DNA from: Rhizobium sp. WYCCWR10014
GTDB taxonomy: Bacteria; Pseudomonadota; Alphaproteobacteria; Rhizobiales; Rhizobiaceae
Direction of reading: 5' to 3'
Length of the DNA: 64,000 bases
NCBI RefSeq assembly: GCF_001657485.1
Contig: NZ_LXFU01000049.1
Span: 64,316 to 128,315, forward strand
This document shows positions 54,157 through 62,684 of this stretch, in pieces. Each line of letters begins with the position of its first letter. Positions within the stretch are counted from its first letter, which is position 1. Below the pieces are notes generated by a model. The model had not been told where the DNA came from. It saw nothing but the letters and a program-made list of their open reading frames with translations, and did no database searches. The translations under genes were made by a program, and so were the position numbers.

Positions 54157-55106
54157 TTCAGGGTAATCCTCGGGTCAAGCCATGCATAGGCGAGGTCGGC
54201 AAGAAGGCTTGAAAACAGGGTGACGATGGTCGCCAGCAGAAGGCCGACGAGCGCCAGATTGAAGTCGATGTTGCTGATCGCGTCGTAGATGACTTTGCCC
54301 ATGCCAAGCATGCCGAAGATCGTCTCCACGACGAGCGCCCCTGAGAAGAGCGAGCCGAAGCCGAGGGCAAGCACCGTCACCATCGGGATCAGAGCGTTGC
54401 GGAGTGCGTGACGCATGACGACAGCCGTTTCCGAAAGCCCCTTGGCCCGCGCTGTCCGCACAAAGTCCGAATTGAGCGTCTCGATCATCGACGCTCTCAC
54501 ATATCGCACCAGCGGGCCGACATGGAAGAATGTCAGGACGACCACCGGCAGGATCATATGGACGATCTGTTCGCCGACCGGAGCGTCGCTCATCAAGGGC
54601 GTGCCGCTCGCCGGAAGCCAGCCGAGCTTGACCGAGAATACGATGATCAGAATGAGCGAGGTCCAGAACCCGGGCAGCGAAATGCTGGCGAAGGCGATGA
54701 GACTGATCACGTTGTCGGTCCATCCGCCCGGCTTGCGGGCAGCCAGCGCACCGAGAAGCATCGCAAGCGGAATACTGATGATTTCAGTCGCGACGAGAAG
54801 CTTTGCGGTCTGAATCACGGCGGGCCAGAGCACGTCCAGGACCGGCTTGAAGTAGACGCTGGAATAGCCGAGGTCGCCATGAAACGCCGAGTAAAGCCAG
54901 TGACCATAGCGGGCAAAAAGCGGCTGATCCATTCCGTAGAGCGCCCGCATCTGCGCCATCGTCTCCGGCGTCAGCGATGGATTGCCCTCCAGCATGGTCT
55001 CGACAGGATCGCCAGGCATCAGGCCGATCAGGACGAACAGCAGAAGTGACATCAGAAGAGTGACGAGGACTGCCTGGAGGAGACGTGAAATCGTATATCT
55101 CAACAT
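54153..55106 (-). CDS. oligopeptide-type ABC transporter permease (OppB-like)
   Basis: The 317-residue product is a DppB/OppB permease with six helices: it begins MLRYTISRLLQAVLVTLLMS, contains GDPVETMLEG and the EAA loop FVRTARAKGLSETAVVMRHALRN. It pairs with the OppC-like protein. It lies four bases after the downstream-ATPase gene stop and overlaps the next permease by four bases. Confidence 0.94.
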   Translation of the reverse strand: MLRYTISRLLQAVLVTLLMSLLLFVLIGLMPGDPVETMLEGNPSLTPETMAQMRALYGMDQPLFARYGHWLYSAFHGDLGYSSVYFKPVLDVLWPAVIQTAKLLVATEIISIPLAMLLGALAARKPGGWTDNVISLIAFASISLPGFWTSLILIIVFSVKLGWLPASGTPLMSDAPVGEQIVHMILPVVVLTFFHVGPLVRYVRASMIETLNSDFVRTARAKGLSETAVVMRHALRNALIPMVTVLALGFGSLFSGALVVETIFGMLGMGKVIYDAISNIDFNLALVGLLLATIVTLFSSLLADLAYAWLDPRITLK

Positions 55107-55110
55107 CGGC

Positions 55111-56055
55111 TCAATCCTTGAAATGACAGGCTGAAAGTTGCGTGGGCCGCCCAGGTGCGGGCAGAAGCGCGGGTCTTTCGCTTTTGCAGATGTCGTGCGC
55201 CTTTGGGCAACGGGTGTGAAACACGCAGCCGGAGGGTGGGGCCAAGGGCGAAGGGATTTCGCCCCGAAGGATCTGTTCCTTCTTTCGTCGCCCCCGGCCG
55301 ATGCGTGGAACGGCGGCCAGCAGGGCTTGGGTATAGGGATGGCTGGGGGTCTGGAAGAGATCCTCGGAGGCCGCCACCTCCATCAACCGCCCGAGATAGA
55401 GGACGGCGACGCGGTCCGCGAGGTGCCGCACGACGCCGAGATCGTGGCTGATGAACAGATAGCTGATGCCATGCTGCTTCTTGATGTCATCGAGCAGGTT
55501 GAGCACCTGGCTCTGGATCGAGACATCAAGGGCGGAAAGCGGCTCGTCGGCGACGATCATTTCCGGTTCGGCGATCAGAGCACGCGCGATCGCAATCCTT
55601 TGGCGCTGGCCGCCGGAGAACTGATGAGGATAGCGACGCGCCGCTTCCGGCGGCAGGCCGACCTGCCCCAAGACTTCGACTGCCCTGGCTTGCCGCTTGT
55701 CGGCCGGGAAGCCCTTCAGCCTCAGCGGTTCCGCAACGATCTCTCCGACCACCATCCGCGGATCGAGTGCGGAAAACGGGTCCTGGAAGATGACTTGCAC
55801 CGGCGTGTGTCCTTCGCCGCCCGGCCTGGCGCTGTTGAACGTTACGGTCCCGGCGGTCTGCTTGCGCAATCCGGCGACGACATATCCAAGCGTCGACTTG
55901 CCGCTGCCGCTTTCGCCGACAAGCGCGAGTGTTTCACCCTTCAAGACGCTCAGCGATACGTCATTGACCGCTTGCAGCCAGACCGCTGGTTTTAGAAAAC
56001 CGCCACCGATCGGAATATCGACGTTGATATGCTCGAGGTTCAGGAGTTCGGTCAT
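55111..56055 (-). CDS. oligopeptide-type ABC transporter ATPase (OppF-like)
   Basis: The 314-residue ATPase has Walker A (GESGSGKST), the Q-loop VIFQDPFSALDPRM, the signature FSGGQRQRIAIARAL, Walker B (MIVADEPLSALD), and the C-terminal oligopeptide-transporter extension with Cys (GCVFHTRCPKAHDICK). That extension is typical of OppF/DppF. It overlaps the OppD-like gene by four bases. Confidence 0.95.
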   Translation of the reverse strand: MTELLNLEHINVDIPIGGGFLKPAVWLQAVNDVSLSVLKGETLALVGESGSGKSTLGYVVAGLRKQTAGTVTFNSARPGGEGHTPVQVIFQDPFSALDPRMVVGEIVAEPLRLKGFPADKRQARAVEVLGQVGLPPEAARRYPHQFSGGQRQRIAIARALIAEPEMIVADEPLSALDVSIQSQVLNLLDDIKKQHGISYLFISHDLGVVRHLADRVAVLYLGRLMEVAASEDLFQTPSHPYTQALLAAVPRIGRGRRKKEQILRGEIPSPLAPPSGCVFHTRCPKAHDICKSERPALLPAPGRPTQLSACHFKD

Positions 56056-57065
56056 GGCTTAACCTTGTGGCAGGCGACCTTATGGCCGGGCGCGACTTCG
56101 AGAAGCTCCGGTTCGAGCTGCCGGCAGCCGTCGTCTGCAAAAGGACAGCGTCGGGCGAAACGGCAACCAGCCGCTATGTCCGAGGTAACCCTTCCCGGTA
56201 TCACGTAGAGACGCTCTACCCGCTTGTCGGGATCCGGAAGCGTCTGAATCAGTCCCTGGGTGTAGGGATGAAGCGGATTGGCGAAGAGCTCGTCGGCAGG
56301 CGCATATTCAACGGCCGTGCCGGCGTACATCACCATGATGGAGTCGGCGATCTCCGATATCACAGCAAGGTTGTGGCTGATGAACTGGATCGACATCTGG
56401 GCGTCGTCCTGCAGCGTCAACATAAGGTCGAGGATCTGCGCCTGGATCGTGACGTCGAGCGCAGTCGTCGGCTCATCGGCTATCAGCAACTGCGGACGAC
56501 AGGCCAGCGCCATCGCGATCATCGCACGCTGCCGCATGCCGCCGGAGAGTTGATGCGGATAGTCTTCCGCGCGTCGAGCCGGTGACGGGATTCCGACCTG
56601 CGCAAGCAGATCGACCGCGCGGCCATGCGCTGCGCCCTTGCGGAGCTTCTCATGCTTGACGAGAACCTCGGCGATCTGCCGTCCGACCGGCATTACCGGG
56701 TTCATGGCAGTCATCGGCTCCTGAAAGATCATCGCGATCTCGCGGCCGCGGACCTGCTGCCATTGGCGCTGGGTAAACTTTGTCAGATCCCGGCCATTGA
56801 AATCGATGATGCCGTCGACCCTGCCGCCGCCGGCAACAAGCCCGAGAAGAGCAAGCGACGTCATCGTCTTACCGCAACCACTTTCGCCGACGATTCCCAA
56901 GGTTTTGCCGCGCGCGATACTGTAGCTCAGACCTCGCACGATCTCGACAGCGCCGTGCGGACCTGGAAAGGAGACTTTCAGATCCTGGACGTCCAGCAAG
57001 GGCGTGGAGCTTTCGGCGGTCGACGCAGCTCCGTCACCAACGACAGCGCCGTTGACATGCAGCAT
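56052..57065 (-). CDS. oligopeptide-type ABC transporter ATPase (OppD-like)
   Basis: The 337-residue ATPase has Walker A (GESGCGKTM), MIFQEPMTAMNPVM, LSGGMRQRAMIAMAL and LLIADEPTTALDV. Its oligopeptide-type extension has AAGCRFARRCPFADDGC. It is the first transporter gene, 100 bp after the CapA-like gene on the same strand. The pair would energise the OppB/C-like channel. Confidence 0.95.
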   Translation of the reverse strand: MLHVNGAVVGDGAASTAESSTPLLDVQDLKVSFPGPHGAVEIVRGLSYSIARGKTLGIVGESGCGKTMTSLALLGLVAGGGRVDGIIDFNGRDLTKFTQRQWQQVRGREIAMIFQEPMTAMNPVMPVGRQIAEVLVKHEKLRKGAAHGRAVDLLAQVGIPSPARRAEDYPHQLSGGMRQRAMIAMALACRPQLLIADEPTTALDVTIQAQILDLMLTLQDDAQMSIQFISHNLAVISEIADSIMVMYAGTAVEYAPADELFANPLHPYTQGLIQTLPDPDKRVERLYVIPGRVTSDIAAGCRFARRCPFADDGCRQLEPELLEVAPGHKVACHKVKP

Positions 57066-57165
57066 TCGTCACCTCCCTTTCGAATGTCTGGCCAGCTAAC
57101 AGGCACAGTTCTTCTATTCGCATGTGTTGCCCGCCGCGGCCTCCACCGCAGCAGGCGCATTCTCG

Positions 57166-58527
57166 TTACAGCTCGATAACGCCGACGCCGCTTCTGATGT
57201 CGATCTTTGTTCCGAACGGTTCAGACAAGCGACGATAGCGATCGATGATGCGCACGGCATCCTCTCCCTTGGCAACCATCGGCCGCCCTTCGGTATTGTG
57301 ATGGTCGCCCTTGCCGGTGCGCCGGGTCTGTTTGACATCAGGCGAGGTGTCACGCCCCATTTCGACCGGATGGAGCAGAATGCGTTTCAGCCTCTCCCCT
57401 TCCATATCGAGCTTGATTACCGCGGAACTCCACCAAGTGTCGGTGGGCGTATCGAGGCCGGGATGAAGCGGATGGGCGGCGGGCGTCAGCATTGAGAGAC
57501 GGTCGACGTCATGTCCCCAAGCGTCGTAGCTGTCATAGGGAACGCGCTGGATGAACTCGGATTGAGCGAAGAAGTTACCAATGCCGTAGAATATCGGTCT
57601 GCCATTGTAGATCTCGATGCCCAATGTCCGATGCCAGCCGTGGCCGATGTAGATATCGGCGCCGCCGTCGATGACCGCGTGAGCGAACTCCTTGACGAAG
57701 CCAGGCGGCGTATCGCCTCGCGGACCATCCGAGACGCTGAAATGATGCGCGACGATCACCAGGTCTGCCATGGAGCGCGCCTCGTGGACGGAACGAAGGT
57801 TGCGTTCGAGGTCACGTTTGTGGCAGCGACTGATGACTTCGCAGCGGTCGCCCGCGAAGAAGGATTCGGGATCGCCCCATTGCTGGGCGCCGGGAATTTG
57901 AACGCCGAAAGACCCCTCGCGGCCATGCTTCGGCTTCTTCATGAAATTGAACTTCTCGCCAAAGTCCTTGAGATTCCTCGCGGTCTGCTCGTCCACCATG
58001 AATTCAAAGGTGAGGCGTTGGGGATTGACGCCAGGGCGGCCGCGTAGCGCGCCCTTCGGCATGCCCGCCCACATGAAATGCTGATTGCCGGAACTTGTCG
58101 AGACGAGTGCGATACGTCCTTTTTTCTTGTCGACGTAGCCCGGCTCGCTGGCGAGCTCGAGATCCGCGCCGGTGCCGGCTGTGACGATGCCCGCGGCCTT
58201 CATGTGCTTCTTGGTCGCGATCAGACCTTCGGCTCCGAAATCGAAACTGTGGTTATGCGCGGTGGACATGATATCAAAGCCGGCCCATTTGAGATCCTTG
58301 GCAATCTCGGGGTCCGCCATCATGAAACTTCCGATGCCTTGGCCTCGGGCCGGCCACTTGAGCTCGTCGTAGTCGGCGAAATTCATTTCCAAATGACCGT
58401 AAGTGACGTCTGCGTCCTTAAGGACGTCCCAAACCTCGGTAAATTGAGGCTCGTCGTGCATGGCAAATGGGCGACACACCATGCACTCGCCCGCCAACGC
58501 CACTTTCCAGTTCCGTGTCGACACCAT
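57166..58527 (-). CDS. CapA-family metallophosphatase-like protein
   Basis: The 453-residue product matches the CapA/PgsA (PGA-synthesis) calcineurin-like fold: LAGECMVCRP near the start, GHLEMNFADYDEL, STAHNHSFDFGAEGL with the His/Asp metal ligands, VIVAHHFSV, and DIYIGHGWHRTLGIEIYNG. It lacks the membrane anchor of PgsA and any signal, so it is probably cytoplasmic. ATG 58527 has an AGGAGG site, better than the ATG 58632 start. It is the first gene of the transporter operon, an unusual partner. Its role is unknown. Confidence 0.83.
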   Translation of the reverse strand: MVSTRNWKVALAGECMVCRPFAMHDEPQFTEVWDVLKDADVTYGHLEMNFADYDELKWPARGQGIGSFMMADPEIAKDLKWAGFDIMSTAHNHSFDFGAEGLIATKKHMKAAGIVTAGTGADLELASEPGYVDKKKGRIALVSTSSGNQHFMWAGMPKGALRGRPGVNPQRLTFEFMVDEQTARNLKDFGEKFNFMKKPKHGREGSFGVQIPGAQQWGDPESFFAGDRCEVISRCHKRDLERNLRSVHEARSMADLVIVAHHFSVSDGPRGDTPPGFVKEFAHAVIDGGADIYIGHGWHRTLGIEIYNGRPIFYGIGNFFAQSEFIQRVPYDSYDAWGHDVDRLSMLTPAAHPLHPGLDTPTDTWWSSAVIKLDMEGERLKRILLHPVEMGRDTSPDVKQTRRTGKGDHHNTEGRPMVAKGEDAVRIIDRYRRLSEPFGTKIDIRSGVGVIEL

Positions 58528-58698
58528 AAAACCTCCTGAGCCGACGAGACGCCGGCACAGAGAGCCTGCGTTCGTCCGACTGCCGTTCTCGTATTCGTGA
58601 GCTTGAAAATCTCCCAACGCGACATTTCTCACTCCCGTCGCATATCGAACATAGCACTCCGGGCAGCTATCACTAGTTTCGTCGATTGCCTTTCAGAA

Positions 58699-58713
58699 AT
58701 GCCGTTTCGGCAT
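58699..58713. promoter_or_regulatory. perfect LysR-type palindrome upstream of the capA-transporter operon
   Basis: ATGCCG-TTT-CGGCAT is a perfect inverted repeat containing T-N11-A, followed by ATCTC. It lies 172 bases from the capA-like ATG. Its right half plus flank (TTTCGGCATATCTC) equals 49442-49455 at lysR. Confidence 0.65.
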
Positions 58714-58837
58714 ATCTCCCGGTGCATCGACGCACGTCGTTGCCCAGCTGTGCCGCCCGTCGGCGGTAAGCAGCTCGCTCGATTTTCCACAGCCGAAATA
58801 AATCGGCGAAAACGATGATTTTTTCGCGCCTTGGCGC

Positions 58838-58866
58838 TTGCGGCCTTTGAAGGTGCTGACTATAAG
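58838..58866 (+). promoter_or_regulatory. tRNA-Glu promoter, right copy
   Basis: TTGCGG (58838-58843) and TATAAG (58861-58866) are 17 bases apart, matching the left copy. Spacer sequences differ, so only the boxes are conserved outside the repeat. Confidence 0.7.
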
Positions 58867-58969
58867 GGCGCCACCACGAAGGAAGCGCCCTTCGTCTATC
58901 GGTTAGGACACCAGATTTTCATTCTGGGAAGAGGGGTTCGACTCCCCTAGGGCGTACCACTTTCTCTCC
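58856..58969. repeat. 114-bp direct repeat containing tRNA-Glu, right copy
   Basis: This is identical to 42902-43015 and in the same orientation. The two copies bound about 15.8 kb that includes tRNA-Glu(CTC) and the LysR cluster. Confidence 0.9.
58885..58959 (+). tRNA. tRNA-Glu (anticodon TTC), right copy
   Basis: This 75-base gene is identical to the left copy, with TTC in the anticodon arm and encoded CCA. It lies 49 bases from the end of recJ, which is convergent. Confidence 0.96.
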
Positions 58970-59008
58970 CTTGGCACTTCCCATCGCCAGCGCTCTTGCG
59001 CGACTGCT

Positions 59009-60811
59009 CTATTTCGCCGGCGCAGCATCGCAGACGCGCAGCTGGATGCGGCGTGCGCCCTGGTAGTGGTCGGCACCGAGCGAACCGGCGACATGCAGGC
59101 TGGCACCGCGTGAATTGATGAGAAGATTGCCAAGCGGCGTATCGGCGGCGCGGAAGGCGATGCCGTCGAGCCGCGATCCGTCCATGGCCTCCAGCGTCAC
59201 CTTCACATGTTTCTCGCCGACCAGGCGGGCGTCTCGCACCCTATGCGCCGGCACGGCAAAGAGCGGCTGTGCGTGGCCCGAACCATAAGGCCCGGCGGCC
59301 TCCAGGCGGTCGATGAGTTCGAGGGTGGCGCCGCTTGCGCCGATCGCGCCGTCGATCTTCAGCGTTTCGTTGGCAACGAGGCTGGCCACCGTCCTCTCGG
59401 CCTTCTCGGTGAAGAAGGTCCTCAGCCTGCCGAGATCGGTGCGCTCGACCGTCAGACCCGCGGCCATGGCGTGGCCGCCGCCCTTGACGAGCAGCCCCTC
59501 GTCGACCGCAGCCCGGACCATCCTGCCCATATCGAAGCCGTTGATGGAGCGGCCCGAGCCGGTCCCGCGGCCGGAGGGATCGAAGGCGATCGCGAAAGCG
59601 GGCCGTTTGAATTTTTCCTTCAGGCGCGCCGCGATCAGCCCGACGATACCGGGATGCCATTTCTCATGGGCGGTGACGATGACGGAGGCGCCCTCGCCGT
59701 CGCCATATTCGGCAAGCGCTTCAGCTTCCGCCTCCTGCAGCATGATCGCCTCCATCGCCTGACGCTCGCGGTTGAGCTCGTCGAGGCGCTGCGCGATCAC
59801 CTCCGCCTCGCCGGCGTCATCAAGCGTCAGCAGGCGGCTTCCGAGTGCCGCATCGCCGATCCGCCCGCCGGCATTGATGCGCGGGCCGATCAGGAAGCCG
59901 AAATGATAGGGCGTCACAGGGCCGGCTAGCCCCGCCTTGCGGAACAGTGCTGCCAGTCCGGCATTGCTCTGGTGGCGGGCAGCGACCAGCCCCTTCACGA
60001 CATAGGCGCGGTTGAGGCCTTTCAGCGGCACGACATCGCAGACCGTCGCAAGTGCCACGATATCCAGCCACTGCAGCAGGTCGATCGCCAGGATGCGCTT
60101 GTTGCCGGCCGCACGCAGCAGCCGGAGCGTCGCGACCAGCACCATGAAGACGACGCCGGCCGCGCAAAGATGCCCCTGCCCCGAGAGATCGTCCTCGCGG
60201 TTCGGGTTGACCAGCGCATGGCAGCGCGGCAGCTCGTGTGTCACCTGGTGGTGATCGATGACGACGACATCGATATTGCGCGCGGCAGCGGCGGCCAGCG
60301 CCTCGTGGCTGGTGGAGCCGCAATCGACGGTGACGATCAGCTGAGCGCCGTTATCGATCAACTGGTTGATCGCCGCCGGATTCGGGCCGTAACCTTCGAA
60401 GACGCGGTCAGGAATATAGATGGTCGCCCTGACGCCGAAATGGCTGAGAAAGCGGAACATCAGTGCCGAGGAGGCGGCGCCGTCGACGTCGTAGTCGCCG
60501 AAGATCGCGACGCTCTCGCCACGCTCAATGGCGCGCAGGAGGCGAGTTGCGGCCTTTTCGCAATCGGTCAGCTTATGGGGATCGGGCATCAGGCTGCGGA
60601 TCGTCGGATCGAGGAATTCGATCGCCTCGTCCACCGTCACGCCGCGCCCGGCGAGCACTCGGGCGATCAGATCCGGCAGTCCGTGGATCTGCGACATGGC
60701 CAGCGCGCGGTTCTGCCCTGCCTGGTCGAGCCGCGCCACCCAGCGATTGTCGAGCGCGGATTTCTCCACGCCGAGAAACGCGCGCTGTACCGGATCGACG
60801 AGATCTGCCAT
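59009..60811 (-). CDS. recJ: single-stranded-DNA exonuclease RecJ
   Basis: RecJ degrades single-stranded DNA 5' to 3' in recombination and mismatch repair. The 600-residue protein has the DHH domain: VAIFGDYDVDGAASSAL, VTVDCGSTS, VVVIDHHQVTHELP. The DHHA1 part has GPRINAGGRIGDA and VKGGGHAMAAGLTV. An OB-like C-terminal domain follows. I start at ATG 60811 (MADLVDPVQ), with GGAG upstream; the ORF extends seven codons further. It is convergent with the right tRNA-Glu. Confidence 0.95.
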   Translation of the reverse strand: MADLVDPVQRAFLGVEKSALDNRWVARLDQAGQNRALAMSQIHGLPDLIARVLAGRGVTVDEAIEFLDPTIRSLMPDPHKLTDCEKAATRLLRAIERGESVAIFGDYDVDGAASSALMFRFLSHFGVRATIYIPDRVFEGYGPNPAAINQLIDNGAQLIVTVDCGSTSHEALAAAAARNIDVVVIDHHQVTHELPRCHALVNPNREDDLSGQGHLCAAGVVFMVLVATLRLLRAAGNKRILAIDLLQWLDIVALATVCDVVPLKGLNRAYVVKGLVAARHQSNAGLAALFRKAGLAGPVTPYHFGFLIGPRINAGGRIGDAALGSRLLTLDDAGEAEVIAQRLDELNRERQAMEAIMLQEAEAEALAEYGDGEGASVIVTAHEKWHPGIVGLIAARLKEKFKRPAFAIAFDPSGRGTGSGRSINGFDMGRMVRAAVDEGLLVKGGGHAMAAGLTVERTDLGRLRTFFTEKAERTVASLVANETLKIDGAIGASGATLELIDRLEAAGPYGSGHAQPLFAVPAHRVRDARLVGEKHVKVTLEAMDGSRLDGIAFRAADTPLGNLLINSRGASLHVAGSLGADHYQGARRIQLRVCDAAPAK

Positions 60812-60891
60812 GCCACACTCCGCTGACTTCATCTGCTCTTTCTACAGGAGCAGCGGAGATAACATAGCGATGGATTTGCAGACACGGGTTT

Positions 60892-61137
60892 TTACCAAAA
60901 CACCGCCCAGATGATCATGGCGATGCCGGCGAACTGCACCAGCAGGAACGAAAACAGCGTCAGCAGAATGGCCCAGTTACGGCCTTCGGTGTTTTCCTCG
61001 TCATCAGCCTCATCAGAGACCTCTTGAGGAATTTCACGGTAGGCCGGCTTGAGGATTTCCTCAGGTAAGTCAGGATGGTTCGGCGGCACATTGCTCGGGT
61101 AGCCATACCCCTTCCCGGCGTGGCTGTCCTTGCTCAT
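60892..61137 (-). CDS. small single-helix membrane protein
   Basis: The 81-residue product has a Pro-rich N-terminus (GYPSNVPPNHPDLPEEILKPA), an acidic middle (EVSDEADDEENTEG) and one C-terminal membrane helix (AILLTLFSFLLVQFAGIAMIIWAVFW). It is not recognised. The ATG 61137 has GGTGGAGAATTT upstream. It lies between hom and recJ. Its function is unknown. Confidence 0.75.
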   Translation of the reverse strand: MSKDSHAGKGYGYPSNVPPNHPDLPEEILKPAYREIPQEVSDEADDEENTEGRNWAILLTLFSFLLVQFAGIAMIIWAVFW

Positions 61138-61239
61138 GAAATTCTCCACCCAGACGACTCACCATCTTAGGTTTAGTTATATCAATATTTCGGTATCTGT
61201 TAATATAGACTTCCGTAACGAAAGGTTGAATAGATAACA

Positions 61240-61268
61240 AAAAAACCGCCCTGCAGGGACAGGGCGGC
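61240..61268 (-). terminator. terminator of hom
   Basis: On the minus strand an 8-bp stem (CCGCCCTG 61247-61254 with CAGGGCGG 61261-61268) is followed by a T run. It lies 29 bases past the hom stop. Confidence 0.85.
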
Positions 61269-61297
61269 GCGACGGTCCTCCGGGACGAGAAAAAGGC

Positions 61298-62623
61298 TCA
61301 GCCTTCCTCTTTCGGTCGCTCGATGCGAATCACCTGCGGCTCGCCGAAGAGATAGCCTTCCGACTTGATCGAGGCGACTGCCTTGCGCACCGACTCTTCC
61401 ATCGTCGCATGGGTGACGAGAATGATCGTCTGGTGGTGCGATGGCGCCAGGTGCTGCTTGGAGCGCTGGACGATCGATTCCAGCGAGATGTTGTTTTCGG
61501 CCATACGGGTTGCGACGCTGGCAAAGACGCCAGTGCGGTCGAGCACGGTCAGGCGGATGAAATAGCCGCCCTCGTGGCTCTGCATCTGCGCCTTGCGGTA
61601 GGGCTCCAGCGTCGTTGCGGGATGGCCGAGCACCGGTACGCGCTGGGCGCCCGGCTGGCTCTTGGCGATATCGGCGATATCGCCGAGCACCGACGAGGCC
61701 GTGGCGTTGCCGCCGGCGCCAGGGCCGACCATCAGCAATTCGCCGAGCACGTCGGATTCGATCGCCACCGCATTGGTGACGCCGTCGACCTGGGCGATGA
61801 CCGAATCGACCGGCACCATGGTCGGGTGCACCCGCTGCTCGATGCCGGTATCGGTGCGCTGGGCAACGCCCAAGAGCTTGATGCGATAACCGAGTTCGGC
61901 GGCAGCGTGGATATCCTCGATCGAGATGTTGGTGATGCCCTCGAGATAGATATCGTCGGCGGCGATCTGATTGCCGAAGGCGAGCGTCGTCAGGATGGAA
62001 AGCTTATGGGCCGTGTCGTTGCCCTCGATATCGAAGGCCGGATCGGCCTCGGCATAACCCAGCCGCTGCGCTTCCTTCAGGCATTCGGCGAAGGAAAGCC
62101 CCTCCTTCTCCATCTTGGTCAGGATGTAATTGCAGGTGCCGTTCATGATGCCATAGATGCGCGAGACGGAGTTGCCCGTCAGCGATTCACGCAGCGCCTT
62201 GATGACCGGGATACCGCCGGCGACTGCCGCCTCGAAGTTCAGCAGCGACCCCTTCTCCTCGGCGATCGTCGCAAGTTCGACGCCGTGATAGGCAAGCAGC
62301 GCCTTGTTGGCTGTCACCACATGGAGACCACGCTGAAGTGCGGCGCGCACCGAGATGTTGGCCGCCCCTTCGGCGCCGCCCATCAACTCGACGAAGACGT
62401 CGATATCGCCTTTTTCGGCAAGATCTTCCGGCCGGTCGAACCAGGTGACAGTGGAAAGATCGATGCCGCGGTCCCTCGCCTTGTCACGCGCGGAGACCGC
62501 CGTGATGGTGATCGGACGCCCGCAGGTGACGGCAAGCTCGTTGCTTTTCTGCTGAATGATGCGGACAAGCGAGGCGCCAACGGTGCCCAACCCCGCAATG
62601 CCGATTTTGAGGGCATCTGCCAT
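61298..62623 (-). CDS. hom: homoserine dehydrogenase
   Basis: The enzyme reduces aspartate semialdehyde to homoserine for threonine and methionine synthesis. The 441-residue product has the NAD-binding start (IGIAGLGTVGASLVRII), a catalytic core with the conserved NGTCNYILTKM and EGNDTAHKLSILTTLAF, and a C-terminal ACT domain (FIRLTVLDRTGVFASVATRMAE). The ACT domain suggests allosteric control by threonine. It lies 61 bp after the aminotransferase gene, both on the minus strand, and has its own terminator downstream. Confidence 0.96.
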   Translation of the reverse strand: MADALKIGIAGLGTVGASLVRIIQQKSNELAVTCGRPITITAVSARDKARDRGIDLSTVTWFDRPEDLAEKGDIDVFVELMGGAEGAANISVRAALQRGLHVVTANKALLAYHGVELATIAEEKGSLLNFEAAVAGGIPVIKALRESLTGNSVSRIYGIMNGTCNYILTKMEKEGLSFAECLKEAQRLGYAEADPAFDIEGNDTAHKLSILTTLAFGNQIAADDIYLEGITNISIEDIHAAAELGYRIKLLGVAQRTDTGIEQRVHPTMVPVDSVIAQVDGVTNAVAIESDVLGELLMVGPGAGGNATASSVLGDIADIAKSQPGAQRVPVLGHPATTLEPYRKAQMQSHEGGYFIRLTVLDRTGVFASVATRMAENNISLESIVQRSKQHLAPSHHQTIILVTHATMEESVRKAVASIKSEGYLFGEPQVIRIERPKEEG

Positions 62624-62684
62624 GGATCGATCCTGAAATGTCTGTGTGGCGGCAGCCGCTTGACGCGGCTGCCCAACGGTTGGA

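Larger units (their letters stand above)
58528..58884. other. gene-free region between the capA-like gene and tRNA-Glu
   Basis: This 357-bp region holds the capA-operon upstream sequence (with a perfect LysR-type palindrome at 58699-58713), the -35/-10 elements of the right tRNA-Glu at 58838-58866, and the start of the 114-bp repeat. No gene is seen. Confidence 0.6.

Noticed and set aside
43016..58855. Integrase, transposase or insertion sequence inside the tRNA-bracketed cluster
   Set aside because: I checked the translated frames in the cluster for such genes and saw none.
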